Below, piece by piece: positions 10,201 to 22,400 of a DNA stretch of 64,000 nucleotides (positions within the stretch are counted from its first letter, which is position 1; each line of letters starts with the position of its first letter). Position numbers and translations under genes: made by a program. The stretch comes from Bugulina stolonifera. Taxonomy: Eukaryota; Bryozoa; Gymnolaemata; Cheilostomatida; Bugulidae. The stretch lies in NCBI GenBank assembly GCA_935421135.1, contig OW285193.1:4954496-5018495 (forward strand), given 5' to 3'. The notes beneath the pieces were generated by a model. It saw only the letters and a program-made list of their open reading frames with translations. It had not been told where the DNA came from and searched no databases.

Positions 10201-13200
10201 AGCGGCTCTGCGAGGAGATCCAGCAGATCGACTTCTACCTCTCCTTGCCTGCTTGAGAGGAGAGGGTTTGGCTGCCCTTGGAGAAGAATTCTCTCGCTTC
10301 CTTGCAGCGGGTCTTCGGTCAGGACTATTTGACGGTCGTCTTAAAAAGAAAGGAAGAAAATCATACATCCTGCTATACTGATGGAAACATCATATTTATA
10401 AAGAAAACACAAAAAGGGGAATAGGGAAGGGAAACACAACTCTCGGTCATCATTGCAATGTCATCAAATGTTATTGTGAAGTACTTTAAATGCTGACTTA
10501 AACCTACCTCCGTGGACGACGGCGCCTGTCCCCAGAACCTGACCGGTCAGAATCAGAACTGGAAGGAGATCTGTTTTTGGCCTTGGCCTCTGCTCTTGCC
10601 TTTGACAAGGGACTCAGTGGTTTAACCTCTCTTGGTGGTGAGGAGCGTCTCCTTTGGTGAGGGGGTGACCACCGTCTGGGAGGAGGGCGAGGTGGTGAGT
10701 AGCGTCTCATCCTAGGAGGGCTCCTGTAGGCTGACCTATGTGGTGGAGGACGTCTGCTGTAGTAAGGAGAACGTGACCTACAAACCATAGCACTAGCAGT
10801 AGAACCTAGCAGCTAGACCCAACTGCTCATCACTGGTTTAATTACAGCTCATGATAAACATGCAAATATACTATTCACCTTCTTCCACCCCGGGAACGAG
10901 ATCTACGCCTTTCCCGAGATCTGCGTCTTTCCCGAGAGCGAGACCTTGACTTTCTTCCACCACGAGATCTGGATCTCCTTCCTCCACGAGATCTACTCCT
11001 CCTTCTTGATGGACTGTGTGACCTGGTAAGAGTGGAGCAACATGTTACCCTTGGCTCTATTCAACAACAACACGTTACCGTTAAGTATATTCAACAAACT
11101 AAGTACAGTTATTCAGTTTAATCCATCAAACAAAATCATGCATGGCCTAGTGATGGAAACTGCTTTTTTGTTTTTACAAATCACCCAATTAAGGGGAGTA
11201 ATATTTGACGGGCAGCACTGGGCACCATAGAATCTAATTGGCGGATATGTGAAAGCAAATTTCTCTAATGAAATGAATTTCAAACAACAGATGATTAAAT
11301 ATGATCCCCTTTATTTCATTAAATTACCAACCTCTTTCTACCACCATCTGAGCTGTGACTGTCATTTCTGTTTCTGTAATGCCTCTTCTTCTCTGAGAGG
11401 GAGGTAGAGGCAGCAGCTGGCTGCTCATCCTTACCCTCCTTATCATCGGTGGAAGCAGTGTCTGTATTGGGTACCTTGCTATCCCCTCCGTCTGTAGTTG
11501 TTTCCCCATCTCCGGCACCAGCAGCACCAGCAGACGCTGTCTGTTCCTTCTCCTTTCCATTTTCAACACTAACAATGAAGGAGGTGAAAATTGCATTACT
11601 ATTGTAATTTTTGATTAGCTAATACAGTAGTGCAACTTATCATTCATTGGTTAGCGAACAGTAACCCTAGTCAGCTATTGGTTAGTGTCCATGTGTACAG
11701 TAACTCTCACCTCTCTATACCGTTCTCTGTACCATTCACATCAGCAGCTTTGTTGTCTGATTTCTGCTCAGACTTTGGTGATCGAGATCGTCTCTTCTCT
11801 CGCCTCTCTTTGTCCTCACGACGTCGTTTGGGACTACGGGAGCGTGAACGGCGCCTGAAAAGAATTACACCTATCTTTTATGGCTAGTAATGCTAATTTG
11901 AGTGCATTATCATAATATTAGTCTTAGGAGTAGAATACTATCATCCAATATTATTGGATGCCGATACCCAATACAATAACATAGGATATTGCTATTGAAT
12001 TTTTAAAATCTCAGCAAGGGCTATTGGATACTGGTGTCAGATATAGGACTTTGCAAACCCCGGGTATTGACTATAAGTGTACGCGTATCAAACAATGGAA
12101 GCGTATGTACACCCAGCGACTGCATACCTTCTCTCAGATTCCTTACGCTGATTGTTTAGAGTCTCAGCAATAGCTCTTCCAGACTCTTTCACTGCTTCCT
12201 CAATCTTCAATTTTTCTTCCTACAAAATAATAAAATGTCATCAACAACTAGTTTACCACACATACATGTAGATTACATTGACCTTTTATATTCACGCTGG
12301 TAATGATTGGCAGGCTTCCGCTAACATTATTATGCACATTGCCAAGCCGACTTTGACTTTTGCAGAAGTCGACCATTGATATCAATCTAATGTAGCCTTT
12401 TAATAGCAGATAGTTTAGAACTCAAATGTATCGTGATTATAGCTGCTTATTTTGAGATGACAACCAATCGCGAAGAGTGAATACTTTATACATGGGAATA
12501 CAGAAGGTCAGTAGTGTATAACTGGTTAATTCAGTAATCAACATGTTAACATTTTAGATATATAAATAATCGAATAAACATGTACATGTATATATATACA
12601 GCACTCACTTCTCTGGCTTTGATCTCCGCTTTCTTGGCTTCAATGAAAGCCTGTGGTACTCCCATTTCATTCTCTTGTGCCGAGAGCAGGTGCTCCCACA
12701 GAGCCCCCATAAACGTCCTTGCATTCTTACCATTCAGGAAGCCAGTCAAGTTGATTTGCATGTCTTTAGGATCTGGATGCTAAAACACAACAAACTCAGA
12801 CCTTAGCCTCTCTCTGGCTACCAGGTACTACGAGTAACACATTAGGCTAAACACATGATAATTCACATAACGTAGTCATTATGGTAGGCTGTTCAATTCA
12901 GTCTATTGTAGAATTCTCTATCACTATTCTATTCTATTTAACATGGAACAACAGTTGGCAGAATCAACGGCATTTCCAAACCAATTTCTTTCTGCTTTGA
13001 TCTACAAAACTTGGAAACTCGCAGCTTGCGGGACAGAAATAATATATCTTGTATCTTGTACATGGAGTCAGATATGTGCCGATTGGTGTCCATGGAGATG
13101 CAAGGTGTAAGATGCCTCAAGCTGATGATAGCTGTAGTGAACCCAGTACTCCGGCAGACATGGTATGGCAGACTGATGTGAAGAATATCAGAACCTGTAG

Positions 13201-15948
13201 AAGATGTATATAGATGTATATCCACAGCATAGATATGATACGATATGGAACGTAGTAGTTCATAATGCTGCCCTGAAGCTGAAAATGCTCACTACTTGAT
13301 CACAGACAAACTTTTTGAACTGTTTACACCTCATATGGTTTAAGGTCTGCTCTGTAGATATGCTCATATAATATAGTAGAGTACTTACCCAACTGCGGGC
13401 AGCTGTATAGAGGGTGGCAAATACAACTAAAGCTTATTTTATCCCTACCATATTATGACATAGCTAAGCCTTACCTACACCTAGACCAGACAACCAATTT
13501 GTATCCAGACACAAGGCATGAGGGTTGGTTTAATAGTCTAGTGTAGCATCTACAGCATGCACTTCCACATAGGTTTTGAGGAGTTAGACCGGTAAAAAAA
13601 TATTCAGTGTCGCTTTATAAAGTATTATAAATTGTCCATCGCTATTTATAGGCTTTGGAGTTTCAAGCATTCCTGACATTTAGGCTGAACTACAAATGTA
13701 AATATCACAATAATGTCAACCTACCCTTGGGCAATCTTCTTTAATAGGTAAATAGCGTCAACATTGTAGTGAAGTGACGATGATGTGGGCGGGGCAATGT
13801 CCCTAGCAATGTAATGCAATGATCAAAGACGATGATGCAGTAGGCAAGCAGGTCCTAGTCTACACTCTGCTCATGTTTCATCTATTTGATGGAAAATTCA
13901 GAAGTGTCAGCGAAATCAAACTGGTGACAAAAACGAACAAGCAATACAAACATGTAGAATATATTTGGAGATAAAACAATCATATTTACAGTACAAATCC
14001 AATAATTTAGATACAGTCAGTGATAAAAAGATATAATGTAAGAGTGAATGAAGCCTTGCGTAGTAAAGGTGTCCAGCAGGTGCCTCTTCCTGTTGTAGAA
14101 TGTGTCACCACTCCTCCTAATAAATATAAACAGTACTACAAACACACTACAAACGAACAGTTAAATGACGTCTAGTAAAACATAATATCCTACCCTTGCT
14201 TCTAGTTGGTTAAATATGAATTCAATCACAACATCATCGTCAAATCCAAGGATCTCCGTGATTTTTTGAGTTATCCACGGTTTGAGAGTGTCTAATTGAA
14301 CTTTTGACATGTCAACCTAAAACAACACAAAAGTCATGACAAACACACATATAGGATACATAGGCCTATATGCGTACACACAGAGAGACATGCATAGGCC
14401 TATATATCATACTATAATATATCTGACTAAACGAAACCTCAATCAGATGAGACCAATGTTTAGACAGTACTAGTGTAATAGATCACCAGACCAACAATGC
14501 CCTGCCTCCACACTCTTGAGATCATCACAACTCCACGGCATTCAACTCGCACACTATTCTGCCTTCTGTAGGCATTTGTTATGTGGGCTATGTCAGCTTG
14601 ACCACGGTACCGAATAAAATAACTACCAGCTAAAACAGACAACTGAATCAGTTGCTCACATTTAGATGCTGCAAGTTGTTTGTTTGACTCACCTTTTTAT
14701 CAATAACATCTTCAAACTTCATCTGCTTTATAAGCTTCTTCTTTTTGTCAGCAAACCGTGTGTCTTGGTCAGCACTGGTACCCTATGTCAGAGTAAGGAC
14801 AGTTGTACTGTGACATAAAAAACTATATATACATGTAGATTTACATGTAGTAGGCCTACATGTTGTTTAGATGTAGGCCTAAGCTCATGGATTAATTATA
14901 TTAGTATAACAGCATAATATGCCTGATCTAACATCCCTAAGTTTAGTTTCCACTCGACTGGTTTTTAACCGCCGGTTGACAGTTAGAGTAGGCCTAAATA
15001 CTGCGGTGTGGAAACCCAAGAAAATGGAAGACCGCAAGAGCCTGCAGGTGATTGCCGGAAAATAGAAACATTTCAACTTGCCGACGGCTAATCACTACTC
15101 GCAAGCTGTGCCTGTAGATTGGACACCGCGACCTGCTAGCAGTTAGTTGCTCACCGATTGTTATCGGTGTAAGGTAAATGAATAATGTTGTGTTCAGATT
15201 GCAGTTGGTCGCTGCAGCAACTATACTAGGCCTATACTATAGCTGGCACGCGCTGGTTAGCGATGGTGTTCAAAGTTCAACTTTTGAACTTGCTGACCTC
15301 ATCATTCACTGAAGCATGGTAATATATAGTCTAATAGGTATACTTGTGGTCAGCCACGGTCGCCCATTGCTAGTCGATGGTTAAAAATGCAGTGTGAACA
15401 CTGTTTAATAAAACATTTTCCATTGCTTAATTTGCTGAAGTGGTACTCCAGATATCCTGCAGGAACCCTGCTGTAGCAGTAGTCCTACAGACTAATTGAA
15501 GGTGAAAGCCTGTCAAGTGGAAACCAAGATATCCTGCCCTGCACCCCACCTGCTGAGTAGAAAGATAACCTTTACTGAAACGGTTTAAGTTGTATGCAGG
15601 CAAGGAGTTGGTTCCACAACTGTGAAATAAAATAGTTCATTCCTAAGTGGGGTTTGGACCCAGCCCTCTGTGATATAATACATATAGGCCTAAGGCCTTT
15701 CTTTTACTAATCTTTAAATTAGTAAAAGTTGAAGCTCAGAAACGGAAGAAAAACAAATTGAAATTTCATTAAAACAAACTAATAACTACTACGCTGCCAA
15801 AATTATATTATGTGATGTTGGACTTGACAATTAACATTAGTCTAAATTACAAACCCCAAACCACATTGATATTGATTATTTATAGATTATTTCAATTCAT
15901 TCATGTCACTCTCACTGAACTTACCTTGAAGAAACCTGCGTCGCCCAT
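7229..15948 (-). CDS. SRRM1: Serine/arginine repetitive matrix protein 1 (SRm160)
   Basis: Sixteen coding exons join in frame (minus strand, high to low): 15948-15925, 14782-14693, 14316-14194, 12779-12609, 12219-12128, 11854-11711, 11568-11332, 11022-10879, 10777-10508, 10339-10148, 10035-9286, 9139-8853, 8721-8679, 8072-7985, 7688-7584 and 7330-7229. Total 953 residues against about 900 in human. The start MGDAGFFK and the PWI domain (about residues 25-125, with LKPWIT, LGFDDDVVIEFI and MQINLTGFLNGKNAR) match SRRM1 closely. An RS domain of SR, SPSP and PPR repeats follows, with four tandem PAKKERxRS units in exon 12. Next come a Lys-rich tract and the conserved acidic/helical tail DDELEQSLRKKALES. 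The protein is a nuclear splicing co-activator; the PWI domain binds nucleic acid. Every intron from exon 5 to exon 11 is phase 2. Confidence 0.97.
7340..7520. repeat. Imperfect tandem repeat in SRRM1 intron 15
   Basis: Variants of 'agtatgtgctacatcctacta' and 'agtatgtgctaaacaatg' alternate over about 170 bases, just upstream (in gene orientation) of the last SRRM1 exon. Units are about 24 bp, in a higher-order unit of about 72 bp. Confidence 0.7.
7693..7775. repeat. AT-rich 23 bp tandem repeat at an SRRM1 acceptor
   Basis: Four copies of a unit containing 'aattatacaaataatat' directly adjoin the acceptor of SRRM1 exon 15, at the place where the polypyrimidine tract and branch site should be. 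They may have replaced the usual tract. Confidence 0.75.
7866..7985 (-). repeat. 32 bp array duplicating the exon 14 donor site
   Basis: Read on the minus strand, the true donor of SRRM1 exon 14 (GTGAGT at 7984-7979) is followed by three tandem units that each start with GTGAGTCATACTCTACCAAC. Every unit thus carries a copy of the donor hexamer. The units are about 32 bp and nearly identical. Confidence 0.8.
8213..8592. mobile_element. MITE in SRRM1 intron 13
   Basis: A 380 bp insert whose ends are inverted copies of CAAAGATAGTGGAAGGAA. The flanking octamers ACCGAGGA and ACCTAGTT agree at five of eight positions, compatible with a decayed 8 bp duplication (hAT-like). A diverged relative lies at 4310-4645. 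No coding capacity; the ORFs crossing it are not genes. Confidence 0.75.
14943..15526. mobile_element. Probable DNA transposon remnant in SRRM1 intron 1
   Basis: The stretch begins TTAGTTTCCACTCGACTGG and ends in the inverse of TTGGTTTCCACTTGACAGG, giving inverted ends of about 20 bp with a few mismatches. It is richer in GC than its surroundings. No protein is encoded and no clear target duplication is seen. A similar GTTTCCACTTGATGG motif lies just after the MITE at 8598. Confidence 0.5.
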
Positions 15949-16444
15949 TTTTATTTTACGTCGTTTATCCTTAAAAAAAACTCCTTAAACACCTCTCTTG
16001 TTAAACAACATATGCACTTTGGGTACACTAAGGGAAGACTAAGCTCACACAATATTCTTTTTGCGTCTAATATCAGTTTTAATTAATAGTTCTAAATTCT
16101 AAAATTGCGAGATGAGCAAATCCAGTTCGGCCACCTTCAACTGGCCCGCAGAAATATGTTGTTCAAAGCCTTCAATAAAGACTGCAAAACAGTACGTATT
16201 ATACAATCTGAACGAAACATAATAGAACAATTAATAAAAATTAATTTTCTCATTAGTTTGATATGTAAAATTAACTAAAACTTTACTTAGTAAAGGAGAA
16301 TTATTGACTTTGAGATTACAAATAAAACCTAGGAGCGCGGGAGATTTTGGAACGTGATTGCGAATCTGTCAAGTCGAGCGATAGCAACTAGTCTGCAATA
16401 GAATAGCTCAATTTTGACCTATTCCACCGTTTGTAACAGTTATA
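15949..16444. promoter_or_regulatory. Head-to-head intergenic region of SRRM1 and CHAF1B
   Basis: About 500 bases separate the SRRM1 start codon (15948, minus) from the proposed CHAF1B start (16445, plus). The segment 16330-16420 is the least AT-rich part and includes 'gagcgcgggagattttgg'. A compact region between divergent starts suggests a shared bidirectional promoter. No TATA box is seen in a sensible place. The call rests on layout. Confidence 0.5.
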
Positions 16445-19400
16445 ATGGGCGAAGAAGCTAGCCAAAGATGTAATACAAAATACATTCATATTATTCTGAC
16501 CGATATTTAGGTCATTTACTCCCTGTTTAAGCCTATACTAAGTGTAAAATAACATAATGTTGACAAAAGAAAATTAGAAATATAAGAATTAGAATAGAAT
16601 TGAATGCCAGATCAAGATCAATTGCTTATTTTATTAGACTTAGTAATAGATATAATATATAGTTTAGTAGTTATAGATAATTCGTAATGTAATAATTAAT
16701 TCTTGCTATGCCTAATATCAAATTTGATACCTAACTTTAACTTACTCTCGTCCATAGGATAGGGATGATATCATGATTGATAAAAAATCAAATCTTGTCT
16801 ATTACTTATAATCCACTGAACTGTTAACAATAAGTAGTGTATAATTGAAAGTTTGAGTTGGTAATGTGAGGTTATGTGTTATGTATAAGACTTCTCTACT
16901 CGTTTGCAGAAATGTAGTCAATCTAGTGTGGAGTGTGTAACTCTAGTTGGAAACAGATTCTTGTTACTAGTTAGTGTCAGCTCTGATGGCAATTGAAACT
17001 TAACAATACTTAATCGGCTAGGGAGCGCAGGGATAACCACACAACGCGTACGAGAGAAAGTAGTACCAGCTTAAGTTCAGTGCCACTCATGTAGATGCTA
17101 ACTATCACTATGGTATTAATAACAGGCTAGATGCTTGAGTGAAAACCACTCCATACTAGTGACCTAGTTGATACATGGGTAAATTATCCCTGGAGCAAGA
17201 ATGTAAGACGGTGTTCCCCATTAGCCTACTTGTAAGGACCAATATTTAACCAGACGCTCTACCAATGGGTATAGACAGGCATTACCAGGCGAAGTAGCCA
17301 CGGTGATGATGATGTGTTTGGAATAGTGGGTCCCAGTGACAGCTTTGGGAAAGTCCAAGAATGAACTTGAAACTCGCATCCAATATGGCGAGTTTGTGAT
17401 GCTGTTACCAGTAAACAGCATAAGACACCATATACAATTGCAGAGTAAGACATGTTCCTCTGTTGGAAGCACACGTGAAGCTCAAAGATATAGCGAACTG
17501 AAGCGTCTTTTGTAGTAAATTGGCTCTAGTATGGACGTGAATAACCCAATATAAGAATATGTGTAAAATCCAACAGAAGAGAAAAGATATAGGCCTATAA
17601 TATCAGAGCAACACACGGGTGTCCTTGTGGTTCTAGAAAACTAGTGTGGTGTTGTCATTGTAATATTTATTGTGAGTAACATTATCCGCGTCATTCTTTA
17701 TACAGAAGAGTCAAGCTCAACTGCATTTAGTAACTCTCAGTCTGCCAATAACCTACAACAGATGTTACACTTGCAACACAACACTAACAACAGGAATAAA
17801 TTGCGATTGTCTACTAGAACTACATATCCCATACACTCCAAATTTATTACGCTTTCGCCTCGACTAACGTGCCACAAACACCTCACATTGCCAATAAGCA
17901 TTCTTGACGTTTTTACTTACGGTTAGCATTGCAGTGGATTTGTATATGTAGACCTTCATGTTATTCATATGACATATTTACATTGTGCTTACGTTGTTTT
18001 CAGCCTTTGGAGTGTTTGGTAGGGATGATGTCATACAGCATGTTAACACACAAATGATCAACTGGCATGGACCAACTGGGACAGTCTTCACTGTTGACAT
18101 TCAGCAGAATTCTCAGAGCCGCTCACAGAGAGTAGCTACTGGAGGAGCAGATGCTAAAGTGCAGGTAGGTAAGGAAACTAGTGGGGACTAGTAGACATAC
18201 GGGGACTAGTAGATATATGGGGAGTAGTAGACATATGGGGACTAATAGTCATACGAGGACTAGTAGACATATGGAGACCAGTAGACATATAGGGACTAGT
18301 TGATATATGGGGACTAGTAGGCATACGAGGACTCGTAGACATACGAGGACTAGTAGACATATGGAGACTGGTAGACATATAGGGACTAGTAGATATATGG
18401 GGACTAGTAGGCATATGAGGACTAGTAGACATATGGGGACTAGTAGGCATACAAGGACTAGTAGACATGTGGAGACGAGTAGGCATGTAAGGACTAGTAG
18501 ATATATGAAGACTAGTAGGCATACGAGGACTAGTAGATAGGCCTATATGAGAACTAGTAGGCATGCGAGGACTAGTAAATATATGGGGACTAGTAGGCAT
18601 ACGAGGACTAGTAGACATACAAGGACTAGTAGGCATGCGAGAACTAAAGTAGACATATGGGGACTAGTAGACATGCGAGGACTAGTAGACATATGGGGAC
18701 TAGTAGACATGCGAGGACTAGTAGACAGATGGGGACTAGTAGACATGTGGAATTAGTAAACATAAGGGGGCTAGTAGCTGCCATGTTATATGATATGGAA
18801 TTTGGCAAATATGGAGCTAGTGTCAGCAGCATTATATGGTAAGAGCCCAGGGAGCTATTTTTAATGTAGGCATTGAGCGTGTTGTAAAACTTGGTCCAAA
18901 ATTTATAAAACTGTTGAAACAAACTACACTATGTTACAATGCTATAGACCCAGCTGAACTCAATTTTTTGTAAACTGACAATTATTTTGGTGTTGTGTTC
19001 TCATTGATAGAAATTTTACATGGAAACACAACTCCTATGAAACCTGAATATGCCTAAATAGATCTTGCATTCTATGTACCATCATGTATCAACAACTCTG
19101 AGGATGTGTCGGGTTGTGTGTCGAATATCTCGGCAAAAAAACACATGAAACTCCTTTCAGCCTATACATTGGAATTCAGTAATTAAACTGATAATGAAAT
19201 CCAATATTAATTTTCAATCAGGTGGTTTTCTGTTATTGGGTGGGTAGTTCAGCTATTACCTGTGTTTAAGTATGCAAAATTTATAGGCTAAAGCTAACAG
19301 ACGAAATGCAAATTTAACGTAACCCAATAACTTTCTACATAGCTATCTAGATTCTGACAATTGACCCTGAAAATTGATTCAAGGTCGTAAGTGCAAAATG

Positions 19401-22400
19401 AATTATCTCATGATCGTTGTCTAGATGTGGGAGCTACGTAAGGATAGCCGAGGTGTCGGATATGTGGAACATCTATCAGAACTAAGTCGACACGACTGTG
19501 CCGTTAACGCTGTTCGCTTTCACCCTAGTGATGACATCTTAGCCTCAGCATCAGATGGTGGGTTTAGCCTTAGCTCCCTTATTGCCTGTTATATCTCCCG
19601 ATAAGCGATAATGTGTTATATCTAGGTTTATAGTCTGTTATATATCCCTATAGGCTATAGTGTGTTATAACTCCATTTATAGTCCGTTGTATTCTACCTA
19701 TGTACAATTGATAGGCATCTAAAGGCTTATTTCAGGAGCACACAACTTACAACTTAGTTTATAATATGTTAATACAGGTCTACAGAGAAGACTATTTAAA
19801 TGGAAACTGTAAGTGTCGACCTAGTTTTAGGCCTATATATTATTGCGTATTATGTACATTATATGCGCATAGGCAAATGCTTGATCCTATGGAAACTGGG
19901 TATATGTAGGCCTACATTATACTTCTGTTGACGGACAGTTATTCATATGGAAACTGGGTATATGTATATTATACTTATGCAGACGGACGTTTATTCCTAT
20001 GGGAACTGAGTATATGCATATTATACTCCTGTAGATAGATGTTTATTCATGGAAACTGGGTATATGTATATGTATATTATACTCCTGTAGACAGATGTTT
20101 ATTCCTATGGAAGCTGGATACCAACACTGACATACCTGATATATTCTCTACACCTGCTCCTACTAGTACTACTAGTGATTCACTGGGTGAGACTGACAAT
20201 AGACATGGCGAGAATAAAGAAACATGGACAGTCATTAGACAGATGAGGTCAGTCTATGGAACTGGCTGATATATACTCTCATCCATTAGTGTGTCATACA
20301 ATGAGTACCTCGTCAGTTCTGCAAGTGAATGATGTAGGCTATTGCATAGAGCTCACTGAAAGCTAAAGATGTAAATTATATCCGGATATCTATGTTCTTT
20401 GTCATTGTGACGTCACAAGTTCAACCCGTCAGGCAATGAAATATATGTATAAGCCCAGTGCAGTTATCTGTATATGTTTAAAAGGTGAGCTCACTAGGAG
20501 GTCAGCCTCTTGTTTTGCTGCAGTGAAAGTGTAAACACTCACCTTATCTGGTGTAATGCTCATGTAGACAAGACTGATACTTTACAGATATAACTTGTGG
20601 TACTTGCACTTTGGACTCACTGAGCCGGTTGTACTTGGGCGTCGGTCTAGACCTGATACGTGTGATCCGAGCTTGTCGGTTGGTGTTGTTGTAGGGGGCA
20701 TGGTTCCGAAGTATATGACATAGCCTGGGCTCCTGATGCCCGGTTCATAGTCTCGGGTACAATGGACAATACTAGCTATGTGTGGGATACAACTTCCTCT
20801 CGTAAAGTTGCTATACTGCAGCATCACAAGGGCTACGTCCAGGGAGTAGCCTGGGATCCTACTAATAAATACTTAACCACAGTCAGCAGTGACAGGTAGG
20901 TGCTGTAGGAACTCACACTGTATGTGCAACAGTATAATTACTGTACCTTTATTCATATGGTTCAGGATTACATTAGTTATAGTAGGTAGTCTTTGGAACT
21001 TCATAGTAATGTCTACTGTGTGCAAATTTCCTATAGGGTTCACCATTCTTCACTGATTATCAATGCTCAAGGTGAGAGGAATTGTCACCAACACGGTGTG
21101 CATTTAGTTGGTGTTGTCTGACCTTCTGTATTAGATTTGGGGCATAGTGAGTGTTTTAAAGTACTAAGTACTCGTATATTATATAGATCAGCTAAATAGT
21201 GTACAACACTAAGTACATGTATATTATATAGGTCAGCCATAGTGTGCAACACTAAGTACATATATATTATATAGGTCAGCTATAGTGTACAGTACTAAGT
21301 ACATGTATATTATATAGGTCAGCCATAGTGTGCAACACTAAGTACATATATATTATATAGGTCAGCTATAGTGTACAGTACTAAGTACATGTATATTATA
21401 TAGGTCAGCCATAGTGTACAGTACTAAGTACATGTATATTATATAGGTCAGCCATAGTGTACAGTACTAAGTACATGTATATTATATAGGTCAGCCATAG
21501 TGTACAGTACTAAGTAGGCCTACATGGTATATTATATAGGTCAGCAATAGTGTACAACACTAAGTAGATGTATATTATATAGGTCAGCTATAGTGTACAG
21601 TACTGAGTACATGTATATTATATAGGTCAGCCATAGTGTACAGTACTAAGAAGTTTGAACCTGTGCATAGAATTAGCAGAGTGAAACCATCACACAGTAA
21701 GACAACTAAAGATGGGCAGCCATTGAAGAACATTCGAATATTTTTGGACACAGCCATGGTTGAGTGAGTCATGATATAATATGTATTATCTGTTTCTAGC
21801 CTGTGTTTCTAGACTTGTAACATAATTTGTATGTAGATCATGGGCTATAAATATCTCCTTTACCTGAGATGTGTCTAGACTCTGGTTCAGAATGTCGTTG
21901 ACTGAATGTCAATTCTTAGTTACTTGGAGCTTTTAAGGCTTCGATTCCAACATTATTTAGATCTGCGAATCATTTTCAAATTCAACCCACAATTTCTTCT
22001 TGTATCAAATGGGACATGCTCACTACCCTACACATTGTATGGGTGACTTAGATATCAAGCTGACAGTGCCTTTCCTCTTCCTTGCTGCAGGCATTTCCTT
22101 GGTACTGTCATACTCCACATATATGCATATGATGTAGTATACACAATACACATGCAACCTAGCAAGCATACTTGCCAAGTAACCTGGGTAAAAAATCTGG
22201 ACACATGCGCGGACCAGAGGGAGGACGGGTGACATGGCCGCAGGCCATGCCAGCTCGCGTAGCGGGCTGCCAGAAAGGGTGCGGGAGGGGTAGAGGAGCA
22301 CTCTCCCGCATTCAAAATATTTTTTGTGAGCCACTAAAATGACAGTAGTTAGTGCAATTTCACTTGTATTTGTATGCTGCTCTAGTGGTCAAAAATATGT

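Noticed and set aside
17221..17300. tRNA-like D-arm word GGTAGAGCGTCTGG on the minus strand
   Set aside because: No matching B box at the proper distance and no acceptor pairing.
18178..18746. Long ORFs of MSTSPRMPTSPH and MGTSRHTRTSRH type on both strands
   Set aside because: They are translations of an 18 bp minisatellite inside CHAF1B intron 2; the unit length divisible by three keeps all frames open.
22023..22334. 103-codon minus-strand ORF in CHAF1B intron 6
   Set aside because: It runs over the GC-rich left end of the 1.3 kb transposon and has no protein family features.
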